Positions 52,931-62,415 of a DNA stretch of 64,000 nucleotides are shown here, piece after piece. The stretch is taken from contig CAJURM010000005.1 in NCBI GenBank assembly GCA_910589025.1, positions 1 to 64,000 of the forward strand, written 5' to 3'. The notes under the pieces are model-generated. The model searched no databases. It was not told the DNA's origin and worked only from the letters and a program-made list of their open reading frames with translations. The stretch comes from an uncultured Odoribacter sp. (GTDB lineage: Bacteria; Bacteroidota; Bacteroidia; Bacteroidales; Marinifilaceae). Each line of letters begins with the position of its first letter. The first letter of the stretch is position 1. Position numbers and translations under genes: made by a program.

Positions 52931-53956
52931 TCAGAACAAAGTCGGTTCCCAGTCCGCCCGCCGGACATCTTTACCCAAATGCCTGAAAGCCAATTCAGTC
53001 ACCTCCCGTCCTCGGGGTGTCCGTTTTATAAAACCTTCCTTAATTAAAAAAGGTTCATATACCTCTTCCAGAGTTCCCGCATCCTCGCCTACCGCCGTCG
53101 CTATTGTTGTCAATCCCACCGGACCGCCCTTAAATTTCTCAATAATGGTCAGCAAAATCTTATTGTCCATTTCATCCAACCCATATTTATCGATATTCAA
53201 CGCCTCCAGCGCATAGCGCGTAATGTCCCGGTCGATTTGTCCGGTACCCTTCACCATCGCGAAATCACGTACCCTTCTCAGTAAAGCATTAGCGATTCGG
53301 GGCGTACCGCGGCTCCGGGAAGCAATCTCCAAAGCTGCCTGACTGGTAATCCCGACATTCAGAATAGCTGCCGAACGATTGATAATCCCCGACAAAACAT
53401 CCGTATCATAATATTCCAAGTGACAATTAATCCCAAACCGGGCACGCAAGGGAGCCGTCAGCAAACCGCTACGGGTTGTCGCCCCTATCAATGTAAAAGG
53501 ATTAATCTGTATCTGGACAGAACGAGCTGCCGGACCTTTGTCCAACATGATGTCTATCCGATAATCTTCCATAGCGGAATACAGATACTCCTCCACAACC
53601 GGACTCAACCGGTGAATCTCATCTATAAAAAGTACATCGTTCTCTTCCAGATTGGTCAGCAATCCCGCCAGGTCCCCCGGTTTATCCAATACCGGACCTG
53701 ACGTAATCTTTATGCCCACCCCCAACTCATTTGCGATAATCGTAGACAACGTCGTCTTTCCCAATCCCGGAGGACCGTGAAGAATCACATGGTCCAGTGA
53801 TTCTCCCCGCATCTTCGCCGCACTTACAAAAATCCGCAGATTCTCTACGATTTTTTTCTGGCCCTGAAAATCTTCGAAACTCAACGGACGCAAAGCACGC
53901 TCAAACTCTTTATCCGTTTCTTTCAAGCTGTTATCTCTTATATCAAAATCAGTCAT
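52931..53956 (-). CDS. ruvB: Holliday junction branch-migration helicase RuvB
   Basis: 341 residues. Walker A GPPGLGKTTL, Walker B FIDEIHRLSPVVEEYLY, sensor ATTRSGLLTAPLRARFG with the arginine finger, and the C-terminal winged helix PFLIKEGFIKRTPRGREVT. It forms hexamers that drive branch migration with RuvA. A near-perfect promoter stands upstream. Confidence 0.98.
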   Translation of the reverse strand: MTDFDIRDNSLKETDKEFERALRPLSFEDFQGQKKIVENLRIFVSAAKMRGESLDHVILHGPPGLGKTTLSTIIANELGVGIKITSGPVLDKPGDLAGLLTNLEENDVLFIDEIHRLSPVVEEYLYSAMEDYRIDIMLDKGPAARSVQIQINPFTLIGATTRSGLLTAPLRARFGINCHLEYYDTDVLSGIINRSAAILNVGITSQAALEIASRSRGTPRIANALLRRVRDFAMVKGTGQIDRDITRYALEALNIDKYGLDEMDNKILLTIIEKFKGGPVGLTTIATAVGEDAGTLEEVYEPFLIKEGFIKRTPRGREVTELAFRHLGKDVRRADWEPTLF

Positions 53957-53973
53957 ATTCTACGCATCTGCGT

Positions 53974-54004
53974 CAAAAATATAAAAACAATGCCTCTCCT
54001 CAAA
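53974..54004 (-). promoter_or_regulatory. promoter of ruvB
   Basis: On the minus strand TTTG (54001-54004) and TATTTTTG (53974-53981) are 19 nt apart, matching the Bacteroidota consensus in sequence and spacing. Confidence 0.7.
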
Positions 54005-54059
54005 GTGTTAAAATCGAAAAGTAACGGAATAATAAGCAAATTAAGAGAAGATTAACATT

Positions 54060-55022
54060 TTACAAGAATTGCCGGATGTCTTCCTCTATTTTCCGGATAG
54101 CCGGGTATTTCCCGTAGGCAATATTTTTTTTCAATTGAGAATCCACATTCCGCCGGTTATTATATAAAGCAGCAATGGCACCCCGGGTACGCCGGTTACG
54201 CTTTTCCCCTTTCAGCAACATCTTACACACTTCCCGACACAAGCAACTAATCATGTCATACACATTGTGGCCTCTTAAAAACAAATAAGTTGTTTCCGGC
54301 AACAATCCCATCTGTTCATATTTTTTCCGGATGCTTTCTAAAGCCGCGTTGGGATATTTCCGCTCAAAATACGCTAATTTTCTTTTCACCTTCATTTCCA
54401 GTTCTTCCAACACGCGATGCCCGTTATCACAAACAGAAATCAAAGATTTCCGGGAAGTCATGTTGATATACTGATTGAAATCGTATTTACTGAAACGAAC
54501 CGGATCCGTCCTAAGAAAATACAAGTGCCAGATAAAAAGTTCATAAACGATACGGGAAAAACAGGTCAGGAACCTTTTAAAATCAAACAAACGATTCGGG
54601 ACATGGGCAATCCGGCTGCACACCTCGTCCAAACCCTCTGCATAACAATGATGATTTTCAAAAGAATAGGTGTATGTCTGCAAAATAAAATGTTTCGCAT
54701 CTATCCCTCTTTCATGCAACAGATAGCGGTAATCGCTGTCAATACAGATAAAAAAATCCGGTCCCAACGCATGAACATACTTCAGGCACTGTGTCACACC
54801 GCTTGTTTCATGCCCGAACTCATTGCGCGACCCTGCCAGGAAGTGAAAACGATCATCGGGACAGAAATGCTTAAGCACCGTACTCCAGAAAACAACATCA
54901 TCTTTGTTTTCGACATGCACAGCCGCCCGGCACCGGAACATTTTCGCATCCGAAGCAAAACGCCTTGCCAACCCGGCAAAATACTCTTCTCTGTTTTCAC
55001 TGCCCGCACTTACACCAAACAT
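54060..55022 (-). CDS. DUF4435 protein, TOPRIM-like effector (AriB-like)
   Basis: 320 residues. The N-terminal part fits the TOPRIM-like core of DUF4435: AAVHVENKDDVVFWSTVL with the metal-binding Glu, and FFICIDSDYRYLL with the D-x-D. Then comes a helical, basic region. In the PARIS anti-phage system AriB is a DUF4435 protein that acts as the toxic nuclease once freed from the AriA ATPase. This gene follows its ATPase by 42 nt, the AriA-AriB order. Whether it targets tRNA, as in the E. coli system, cannot be told. A core-genome role is the alternative. Confidence 0.72.
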   Translation of the reverse strand: MFGVSAGSENREEYFAGLARRFASDAKMFRCRAAVHVENKDDVVFWSTVLKHFCPDDRFHFLAGSRNEFGHETSGVTQCLKYVHALGPDFFICIDSDYRYLLHERGIDAKHFILQTYTYSFENHHCYAEGLDEVCSRIAHVPNRLFDFKRFLTCFSRIVYELFIWHLYFLRTDPVRFSKYDFNQYINMTSRKSLISVCDNGHRVLEELEMKVKRKLAYFERKYPNAALESIRKKYEQMGLLPETTYLFLRGHNVYDMISCLCREVCKMLLKGEKRNRRTRGAIAALYNNRRNVDSQLKKNIAYGKYPAIRKIEEDIRQFL

Positions 55023-55064
55023 AATTCCAAAGTTATAAGCAACAGTTTATAACCCCACCCCCCG

Positions 55065-55913
55065 CTATTTCCGGACCTTTACCAAATCCTCCACAAAAAA
55101 CAACTTATCCCCCCAACCGTCACCAAAAAGGCTGGGCGAATGAGTAGACGTAATAATCTGACAACGGGGATTCAGCTTCCGAATCTCTTCAAACAAACGG
55201 TATTGCCATTCTATATGCAACGAAATCTCCGGTTCGTCCATCAAAAGGATATAAGGCTCCTCCTCCATCAGAAACACACGCAGCAAAATAATCAGCAATT
55301 GCTTCTCTCCGGAAGAGAGTTTGTACAAAGGAATCGCTTCCTCTCCGTCCTTAAATATCAGATGATTTGTATGCGGATCGATTTCAATGGTTTTCTGTGT
55401 CTTGGCAAACAAACGGTTAACCGTATCATAAAACATCTTAATCCGTTCGTTGATTTTTCCCGCCTGTTCGGGAAAATTCGTTGCCTTCAAACGGTAATCG
55501 GAAAAAGAAGGTCGTTCCCCACCTATATTATAGACAATGTCATGCAATTCGTTGTAAAGCTGGCTATACTCCTTACCCGCTTTAGGCTTGTCTTTTATGG
55601 GAACATCAAACGTACTGATTTTCAAGTAATGAATCGGTGACAAACGTTTTTTCAACTCGGCAGCTGTCACTTTCGAATTATACTCCACCACAAAATCGTT
55701 TATCCCGACCTTCACATCCACCCCGTACGTTTTCAGCCGTTTCACATCTGCAGTAAAAACAGAATCGATGACATTGAAAAGCGTCGTTTTACCACTCCCG
55801 TTAATACCAATCAGGATATTCACATCCGGATTCAGTTTCTCCCAACAAAAATCATACCTCTTCCAGACATTACAAATCTCTATGCTATGAATCAAATTTG
55901 CTTTCATATTCAA
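55065..55913 (-). CDS. ABC-type/AAA ATPase paired with DUF4435 (AriA-like)
   Basis: 282 residues. Walker A LIGINGSGKTTLFNVID, signature LSSGEKQLLIILLRVFL, Walker B YILLMDEPEISLH and the switch IITSTHSPSLFG. This is an AAA_15/AAA_21 single-head ATPase, as in OLD- and AriA-type defenses, but shorter than the ~400-residue E. coli AriA. It precedes the DUF4435 gene in one operon. The pair fits a two-gene ATPase + TOPRIM system that senses phage anti-restriction proteins or DNA ends; that function is inferred from architecture. Confidence 0.75.
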   Translation of the reverse strand: MNMKANLIHSIEICNVWKRYDFCWEKLNPDVNILIGINGSGKTTLFNVIDSVFTADVKRLKTYGVDVKVGINDFVVEYNSKVTAAELKKRLSPIHYLKISTFDVPIKDKPKAGKEYSQLYNELHDIVYNIGGERPSFSDYRLKATNFPEQAGKINERIKMFYDTVNRLFAKTQKTIEIDPHTNHLIFKDGEEAIPLYKLSSGEKQLLIILLRVFLMEEEPYILLMDEPEISLHIEWQYRLFEEIRKLNPRCQIITSTHSPSLFGDGWGDKLFFVEDLVKVRK

Positions 55914-55967
55914 GGTCTTTCCACAAAGATATAAAACTAAAAGTGAATAACGGAAGGATAAAAACTA

Positions 55968-55975
55968 TATTTTTG
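55968..55975 (+). promoter_or_regulatory. -7 promoter element of the DUF486 gene
   Basis: TATTTTTG matches the consensus, 32 nt before the ATG at 56007. No matching TTTG was found at -33. Confidence 0.5.
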
Positions 55976-56006
55976 CAGCGTTTTATCCAAACCTAATAAA
56001 AACCCG

Positions 56007-56375
56007 ATGAAAGGATTATATACCATTCTGTTACTGATTTTCTCCAATATTTTTATGACATTCGCCTGGTACGGGCACTTGAAACTGCAAGAAATGAAAA
56101 TCATCAACAACTGGCCCCTCATTGGTGTAATTCTGCTATCGTGGTCAATGGCATTCTTTGAGTACTCGCTCCAAATTCCAGGCAACCGCATCGGCTTCCA
56201 AGGCAACGGAGGTCCCTTTTCACTCGTACAGTTAAAGGTGATACAGGAAGTCATTACCCTGATTATTTTTGCTGCCTTTACCATGATTTTCTTTCAGGGA
56301 GAAACACTGAAATGGAACCACATCGCAGCTGCCGTCTGTCTGGTACTCGCCGTTTATTTCGTATTTATGAAATAA
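56007..56375 (+). CDS. DUF486 (DMT-family-like) membrane protein
   Basis: 122 residues, four membrane helices. The family pattern is clear: FSNIFMTFAWYGHLK, WSMAFFEYSLQIPGNRIG, and QLKVIQEVITLIIFAAF. It is a small drug/metabolite-transporter-like protein in the inner membrane with no known substrate. Monocistronic, with its own promoter and terminator. Confidence 0.9.
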   Translation: MKGLYTILLLIFSNIFMTFAWYGHLKLQEMKIINNWPLIGVILLSWSMAFFEYSLQIPGNRIGFQGNGGPFSLVQLKVIQEVITLIIFAAFTMIFFQGETLKWNHIAAAVCLVLAVYFVFMK

Positions 56376-56395
56376 CACTTCCCCACGTAAAAATA

Positions 56396-56418
56396 ATGGA
56401 CAACTTCTGTCCATTTTT
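56396..56418 (+). terminator. terminator after the DUF486 gene
   Basis: ATGGACA (56396-56402) pairs with TGTCCAT (56408-56414) around ACTTC, followed by TTTTTTT. Confidence 0.85.
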
Positions 56419-56518
56419 TTTACAATCTCCAAAGAATCACTCCACATAAACCACTACATAACAGCCACTTGCAAATACGGCACACTCTTTGCTTGTTTGC
56501 CTGAAAAACAATTGTACA

Positions 56519-58984
56519 ATGCAAACGATATTTCTTAATCTCATTTTTCGCAGAATAAAAAGGAACAGGCTTTATACGACTATCAATATACTCGGACTGA
56601 GCATTGCCCTTACTGCCTCCCTCCTGCTATACACTCATGTTGTCAAAGAATTCAAGACCGACCGCTTTCACGAAAATGGGGAAAATATTTACCGAATTAA
56701 TTTATCCGGAATCTTTACGAATGCATGGAGCGCCTGCACTTGCGACGGTTTGGCCCCCGCCATGCAAAGCGACCTCCCCGGGATAGAACGTTACGCCCGT
56801 ATTTACCGCACAAAGTATCAAATCAAAGCATTAAATGCCACCGACTATATCCAGCCGCAACACGTCATCTATACCGATAACCAATTCTTCCAAATGTTTT
56901 CATTCCCATTGATTGCCGGAAAAATTCCCGGACAAACGGAGGAGGACTGGTGCATCATTTCCGAAAAATACGCCCGTCTCTGTTTCGGGAAAGAAAATCC
57001 CATCGGGAAAGTACTGATCCTACAACCCGACAACAAAGGCAGAAAGCCGGAAGAAATACAGATAGCAGGTGTCATGAAAGATATTCCCGCCTGGTCTTCC
57101 CTGCAAGCAGACCTTATTTTAAACTATGCCCCCCGCATAGTCAAACAAAATAGCTGGAATAGCTTCGGTACCGAAACGTATGTTCAACTCTCCCCGCATA
57201 CCAATCTCTCAACAATCTGTTCAGGCATCCCGGAAATATTCGAAAAACACAACCCGTACTTTAAAGACTCCGGTAAGAAAATACAAAGCAACTTGCAACC
57301 GCTTTATGATGTTTATTTCGGCTCTTCCGACATAGAATCCAATTCTTTCTGGGGATACATTCCTCATGGTTCCCGTCTGCTGACGTTCATTTTAAGCAGC
57401 GTGGCTTTTATTATATTTGTATTGGCAGCATGCAATTACATGCTGATAAAAATGGCAAACCTGCATCGGGAACTTTCCCTTCTTGCCATCCAAAAATGTT
57501 ACGGAGCCACTTCCCGCTCCATACAAATACAACTCATTTTAGAAATGATCCTGCAAATCTTTGCTGCTCTGGTTATAAGCCTGGTCTGTGTAAAGATGCT
57601 TCATCCTCATTTCATCGCCATCCTGTCACCCAAACAACCTTACACCCTGCAATTAACCCTCTCAGAAGCAGGCATCTATTTACTCTATATCATTACTTTA
57701 ACCGGAATCATCAGTACAGGACTTTATCTTTACATCCAAAAACATCTGAACCTCCACAGCGTTAAAGACCTTACTCTTAAAGAAACCGGACACTATGACC
57801 TGAAAAAAATCCTTGCCACAGTACAGATGTGCATTTTCTGTACCCTACTCTTTGTTTCCGCTATCGTACTTAAACAAATGCATTACTTAGAAAATAAAGA
57901 CCTGGGAATAAATACAGAAAATATGTTGTGGGTACAGATATATAATTCCGACCCTGTCAGCCTGAAAAGCGAAATCCTGCAAAAACCTCAAATAACGCAT
58001 GTCAGCAACAGTTCCGCTCTGCCGGCAGAAAGAATGTGGCAAACATCGTTCACCCTTCCGGACAACCCGGGAAGTCCACAAAATTGCAATATTCTCCTGG
58101 GGGACAACGACTTCCTATCTACCCTCGGCATCTCTCTTTTTGAAGGAGAAAATATCCACCCGGGGAGTTACAGAAAAAATGAGGAAATAAAAAATCAGTT
58201 CTACGAGGAGCAAAGAAAAGCCGACCAACAAGGTAAACCCTTTCCGGAATACCCCCAACTCGAACACCAGGTTTTAGTAAACCGGAAATTCGTAAAAACT
58301 TACGGTCTCACTAACCCCATTGGCACTCTGCTTTCAGGCAAATATGGTAATCTATACCGCATTGTCGGAATTACCGAAGACTTCCACTACCAACCTCTCT
58401 ATAAAAATATCGAACCTGTGATGATTGGCTACAACGCGGGATATTACAATAGCGGAAGTTTCAATCTGAAATACCAACAAGGAAGCCGCGCCGATGTCCT
58501 CACTTTTCTTAATACACTGAATGAAAAACAACCTTATCATTCCGCCTCTCTGAATTATAGCGAATACAAATATTCGGATATATACGATAAAGACGTCGCA
58601 TTCATCCGGATGATCAACATCTTCACATTAATAGCCTTATTCATCGGAAGTATGGGAATATTTGCCTTCTCCGTCTTTCTCGCCGAAAACAAGAAAAAAG
58701 AGATAGCTATCCGAAAAGTGAACGGAGCGACCGAATGGAAAATTATGACCCTGATAAACGGCAATTTCGCAAAACAAACCCTGATTGCCTGCCTCATCGG
58801 ACTCCCTGTCGGTTACTTCTTCATCCAAAAATGGTTGGAAAACTTCGCCTACAAAACCTCATTGGAATGGTGGATATTTACAGGCATCATATTACTCTGC
58901 ATCGCTTTCGTCACATTGATTGTCAGCTTCCAAACCTGGAAATCCGCCACCCTTAACCCCATTGAAAGCCTGAAAAGAGAATAA
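56519..58984 (+). CDS. ABC transporter permease, MacB/FtsX type
   Basis: 821 residues from ATG 56519; an in-frame TTG lies 30 nt upstream. An N-terminal helix (LYTTINILGLSIALTASLLL) is followed by a MacB-like periplasmic core (to ~270), three FtsX helices, a short linker, a second periplasmic part, and a C-terminal FtsX block (FTLIALFIGSMGIFAFSVF, KEIAIRKVNGATEWKI). This double layout is the Bacteroidota type that works with a separate ATPase, often for antimicrobial-peptide or lipoprotein handling. No ATPase gene is adjacent. Confidence 0.9.
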   Translation: MQTIFLNLIFRRIKRNRLYTTINILGLSIALTASLLLYTHVVKEFKTDRFHENGENIYRINLSGIFTNAWSACTCDGLAPAMQSDLPGIERYARIYRTKYQIKALNATDYIQPQHVIYTDNQFFQMFSFPLIAGKIPGQTEEDWCIISEKYARLCFGKENPIGKVLILQPDNKGRKPEEIQIAGVMKDIPAWSSLQADLILNYAPRIVKQNSWNSFGTETYVQLSPHTNLSTICSGIPEIFEKHNPYFKDSGKKIQSNLQPLYDVYFGSSDIESNSFWGYIPHGSRLLTFILSSVAFIIFVLAACNYMLIKMANLHRELSLLAIQKCYGATSRSIQIQLILEMILQIFAALVISLVCVKMLHPHFIAILSPKQPYTLQLTLSEAGIYLLYIITLTGIISTGLYLYIQKHLNLHSVKDLTLKETGHYDLKKILATVQMCIFCTLLFVSAIVLKQMHYLENKDLGINTENMLWVQIYNSDPVSLKSEILQKPQITHVSNSSALPAERMWQTSFTLPDNPGSPQNCNILLGDNDFLSTLGISLFEGENIHPGSYRKNEEIKNQFYEEQRKADQQGKPFPEYPQLEHQVLVNRKFVKTYGLTNPIGTLLSGKYGNLYRIVGITEDFHYQPLYKNIEPVMIGYNAGYYNSGSFNLKYQQGSRADVLTFLNTLNEKQPYHSASLNYSEYKYSDIYDKDVAFIRMINIFTLIALFIGSMGIFAFSVFLAENKKKEIAIRKVNGATEWKIMTLINGNFAKQTLIACLIGLPVGYFFIQKWLENFAYKTSLEWWIFTGIILLCIAFVTLIVSFQTWKSATLNPIESLKRE

Positions 58985-58992
58985 GCATTCAC

Positions 58993-59027
58993 TTTGTTAC
59001 GGCGGTAACAGTTACCGCCGTAACAAA
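58993..59027. repeat. 35-nt perfect palindrome, copy 1 (downstream of the ATPase gene)
   Basis: Arms TTTGTTACGGCGGTAAC and GTTACCGCCGTAACAAA around a single A. The same 35 nt occur again at 60391-60425. This copy lies 31 bp after the stop of the minus-strand ATPase gene and 8 bp after the permease stop. As RNA it would be a terminator-like hairpin, but no T-run follows. Confidence 0.9.
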
Positions 59028-59058
59028 ATAACCTTTCCAAACTTATCGTATAGAATAA

Positions 59059-60381
59059 CTACATATCCTGCAAGGATAAACAAACGGTCTCAATCTGATA
59101 TTTCGGCAACAGCTTATTTTTAAGATGCTCCACTTTAGCAAACAGTAATTCCGGTTTGAAATTTTTCTTTTGCCGTTTTACTTCGACTGCAATAGCTTGA
59201 TTTTTCTCCAGTTTCAAGGCAACAATGTCAATTTCATTTTGATTGCCTTTAGCCTCCCACCATGAACCGATAGCCCGATACTGGAGACTCTCGGCAAATT
59301 GCTGCTTGAAATATTTTTCCAGCATCACCCCCGAATAGGTCGGATAATCCGACTTGATAATATTCTGTAAACCGATGAAATTCTTTATTTCTATCAGGGA
59401 ACGGTAACGGTCAAAATAATTAAACCAGAACCGAATGAAATTATCTTGTATCTCATAACGGACGGTCTGACTACCCACTTTCGACAATATCGGACGCTGC
59501 CGGACAATAATATTGTAATCCTCTATCAAACGCTTAATCTGCCCGCCAAGACTTTTATCCCCCAACGCCGCTTCGATTTCGGACTGCGTATTGAGTCCTC
59601 CGGAAACAGCACTTAAAATCGAAAAATAAGTAGCATAATTTTTCCCGAATTCCTCTACCAACAGATTTTTCCCCTCATCGGTAAAAGGGGAATTTTCCCG
59701 AACCATAAATGAAATCATCCCCTCTACATTCAACGCGGTATTATCACAGAGCAATTCCACATATTTGGGAACACCGCCCGTAAAAGAATAGAAAGCAAGC
59801 AAATCATCATTCGTATACCCCGGATTATAATCACGCATAATCTCTTTCAACGTCATTAAATCGAAAGCCGACAATTTGATAATATTATCCGCCCTGCCAA
59901 ACAGAGGCTCTTTGTTATTTTGAAATATTTTCTGCATCAACGAATAAATGGAGCCTGATACAATCAGATTCATCTTCGACTTCATCCGGTAAGTATCCCA
60001 AATATTCTGCATATCACTATATACCGATTCATTGATGTTATAGAATTCCTGAAATTCATCAATCACAAGATTGAATGACCGATGTGATGCCAGTTCCATC
60101 AGATATTGAAACAAAGACCGGAACGTACGGATTTCCGCAGGGACAAAAGCATCCAGCGATTGATTAATGACAGGAATAAATTCCGCACACAGAGTAGTTT
60201 CACTTTTACGCCCCACAAACAGATAAACGGTCGGTTGATTTTCGACCGACTTCATAATCAAGCTGGTTTTGCCAATTCTCCTTCTCCCTGTCACCACCGT
60301 CAAACGGGAATGATCGGTAAACGACAAATTCTGTATTCGCCTCAACTCCGCTAACTCACTGATTCTGTTATAAAACCTCAT
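59059..60381 (-). CDS. AAA+/STAND-like ATPase with PD-(D/E)xK-like end, palindrome-flanked
   Basis: 440 residues. Walker A VVTGRRRIGKTSLIM, Walker B FNLVIDEFQEF, and a sensor LIVSGSIYSLMQKIF. The C-terminal part has a winged-helix stretch (~275-310) and a nuclease-like core EIDIVALKLEKNQAIAVEVK. It belongs to the same broad ATPase_2/DUF234 class as the gene at 22.1-23.5 kb but is a different member. It is a single gene, with an identical palindrome 5 bp upstream of its ATG and 31 bp downstream of its stop. That suggests a moving gene unit or self-regulation. Cellular role is unknown. Confidence 0.82.
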   Translation of the reverse strand: MRFYNRISELAELRRIQNLSFTDHSRLTVVTGRRRIGKTSLIMKSVENQPTVYLFVGRKSETTLCAEFIPVINQSLDAFVPAEIRTFRSLFQYLMELASHRSFNLVIDEFQEFYNINESVYSDMQNIWDTYRMKSKMNLIVSGSIYSLMQKIFQNNKEPLFGRADNIIKLSAFDLMTLKEIMRDYNPGYTNDDLLAFYSFTGGVPKYVELLCDNTALNVEGMISFMVRENSPFTDEGKNLLVEEFGKNYATYFSILSAVSGGLNTQSEIEAALGDKSLGGQIKRLIEDYNIIVRQRPILSKVGSQTVRYEIQDNFIRFWFNYFDRYRSLIEIKNFIGLQNIIKSDYPTYSGVMLEKYFKQQFAESLQYRAIGSWWEAKGNQNEIDIVALKLEKNQAIAVEVKRQKKNFKPELLFAKVEHLKNKLLPKYQIETVCLSLQDM

Positions 60382-60385
60382 ACAG

Positions 60386-60430
60386 TTATCTTTGTTACGG
60401 CGGTAACAGTTACCGCCGTAACAAAGATAA
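60386..60430. repeat. 45-nt perfect palindrome, copy 2 (upstream of the ATPase gene)
   Basis: The 35-nt core is identical to copy 1 (60391-60425), and here the symmetry extends outward by TTATC and GATAA to 45 nt. It ends 5 bp before the ATPase start codon, so it covers the ribosome binding region; in mRNA it would hide or replace the RBS. Confidence 0.9.
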
Positions 60431-60483
60431 CTAAAAATCGAAACATAATCAACCTCCGGCCTCCCTCAACAAAGAAAAACTAA

Positions 60484-60517
60484 ATGCCCTGTTTCTGCAT
60501 ACACAAAAACAGGGCAT
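60484..60517 (-). terminator. terminator after pgk
   Basis: ATGCCCTGTTT (60484-60494) pairs with AAACAGGGCAT (60507-60517) around a 12-nt loop, 24 bp after the pgk stop on the minus strand. Confidence 0.75.
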
Positions 60518-60540
60518 TATAAATTCAGGATAACCGAAAA

Positions 60541-61800
60541 TTAATCTTCGCGGATGGCTTCGATACCGGGCAATTTTTTGCCTTCGATGTATTCGAGCAA
60601 TGCACCGCCACCTGTGGATACGTAGCTTACTTTATCAGCCAAATGGAATTGATTAATAGCTGCCACTGAGTCTCCACCACCGATTAATGAGAAAGCTCCG
60701 TTTTCAGTTGCTTTTACAATAGCATCGGCAACGGCTTTCGTACCTTCGGAAAATTTTGGCATCTCAAATACACCTACAGGACCGTTCCACAGAATGGTCT
60801 TCGAACCTTCTATCACTTTCGCAAATTTCTCCCGGGTTGCAGGACCGATGTCCATACCTTCCCAACCCTCGGGAATATTCATCGGGTCACATACCTGTGT
60901 GTTAGCGTCGTTACTGAAAGCGTCACCGACAACAGCCTGGTCGGAAAGCACCAGATTCACTCCGGCATCTTTCGCCTTCTGCATGATGTCACGCGCCAAA
61001 TCCAATTTATCTTCTTCGCAAATGGAAGAACCGACATGACCGCCCATTGCTCTTTTAAACGTGTAGGTCATACCTCCACCTAAAATAAGATTGTCCACTT
61101 TGCCCATCAGATTCATGATGATGTCAATCTTGGAAGAAACTTTAGAACCTCCCATAATAGCGGTAAAGGGACGTTTCGGATTTTTCATCACGCTGTCCAC
61201 AGCCTTCAACTCACCTTCCATCACATAACCGAACATTTTGTCCTTCGGGAAATATTCGGCGATCAATGCAGTAGAAGCATGAGCACGGTGAGCCGTGCCG
61301 AAAGCATCATTAATCCAGCAATCACCTAAAGAAGCCAAATCCGCAACAAATTTCTTTTGTGACTCTTTTACTGCCGCCTTGGCTGCTTTTTTCTCTTCAT
61401 CCGAAGCATCTTCTGCCAATCCGCGAGGTTTACCCTCTTCTTCTGCATAAAAACGGAGATTTTCCAACAACAACACTTCCCCCGGTTTTAATTCGGCAGC
61501 CTGTTTTTTTGCACTTTCTCCCACACAGTCATCGGCAAATTTCACCGGACATCCCAACAACTCTTCCAAATGTTTCAGGATATGTTTCAACGAATATTTT
61601 GCATCTACTCCCTTCGGGCGTCCCAAATGCGACATCAGAATCACCGAACCACCTCCGGCCAATACTTTCTTAATCGTAGGAACGGCAGCCCTCATACGGG
61701 TATCGTCCGTAATCTCAAATTTGTCATTCAAAGGCACATTAAAATCTACGCGGATCAACGCTCTCTTACCTTTGAAATCATACGTGTCAATTGTTTGCAT
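60541..61800 (-). CDS. pgk: phosphoglycerate kinase
   Basis: 419 residues. N-terminal domain motifs RALIRVDFNVPLN and SHLGRPKG, hinge region VLLLENLRFYAEEEG, and nucleotide-side motifs AIMGGSKVSSKIDI, LILGGGMTYTF and SLIGGGDSVAAI. It makes ATP from 1,3-bisphosphoglycerate in glycolysis. A lysine-rich insert (KKAAKAAVKESQKKF near residue 130) is typical of Bacteroidota forms. Monocistronic with a terminator. Confidence 0.98.
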   Translation of the reverse strand: MQTIDTYDFKGKRALIRVDFNVPLNDKFEITDDTRMRAAVPTIKKVLAGGGSVILMSHLGRPKGVDAKYSLKHILKHLEELLGCPVKFADDCVGESAKKQAAELKPGEVLLLENLRFYAEEEGKPRGLAEDASDEEKKAAKAAVKESQKKFVADLASLGDCWINDAFGTAHRAHASTALIAEYFPKDKMFGYVMEGELKAVDSVMKNPKRPFTAIMGGSKVSSKIDIIMNLMGKVDNLILGGGMTYTFKRAMGGHVGSSICEEDKLDLARDIMQKAKDAGVNLVLSDQAVVGDAFSNDANTQVCDPMNIPEGWEGMDIGPATREKFAKVIEGSKTILWNGPVGVFEMPKFSEGTKAVADAIVKATENGAFSLIGGGDSVAAINQFHLADKVSYVSTGGGALLEYIEGKKLPGIEAIRED

Positions 61801-61907
61801 AAATTTATTATTAATTATTAATGAATTATCGGTACTTCCGCCTCAGCGAAATATCATACAATAATAAATTATTCTGACGAAAGAGACAAATCCCTTTACG
61901 GATATTT

Positions 61908-62373
61908 TTACAAACACCCGCTTCCATCCCGATACTTCACCCTGAACTTATCCAAAATAACCTTATACCTATCCTGGGCGGTAAGGCAAGTATCCAGCAA
62001 AAATTCACGGACACGTCCCCACTCCTGCAAGCCGCGATAATAAAACAACTTCAAATCATCGGTAATAATGAACGGGACATGCCCGTTAGCCAGACACTCT
62101 TTGAACATCACCAAACACCCCACACGCCCGTTTCCGTCCTGAAAAGGATGAATCGCTTCAAAGCGATAGTGCCAACCGACAATCTCCTCAAACGACTTTC
62201 GTTTCCTGACGTGATACTCCTCAAAAAGCCTTTTCATTTCCCGGTGTATGGTGTTATAATCTATCTTAATAAAATCGTGCAATCCAAGACAAGTACAATA
62301 ACAGCACTTTTCTTATCCGCGATAGTCATACCACTACGACTTCTCACACCTTTGTAAACCACATTTTCAAATA
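61908..62373 (-). pseudogene. Fic-family AMP-transferase remnant with frameshift
   Basis: The downstream piece (to 62282) has the Fic motif HPFQDGNGRVGCLVMF with the catalytic His and KIDYNTIHREMKRLF before it. Upstream, in another frame, 62373-62285 reads VVYKGVRSRSGMTIADKKSA, the preceding part of the same family. So a frameshift near 62290 separates them, and the gene's N-terminal part is missing altogether, ending at the tadA promoter. As it stands only a truncated domain could be made. The motif itself is intact, so translation of the 124-residue piece is a minor alternative. Confidence 0.7.
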
Positions 62374-62415
62374 AAATGACACAAAAGCCCCGTCCCTCTG
62401 TATCACAAATTGTAT

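Noticed and set aside
58993..59027. ordinary terminator for the upstream permease
   Set aside because: No T-run follows, and the exact same 35 nt occur before the ATPase start, where a terminator makes little sense.
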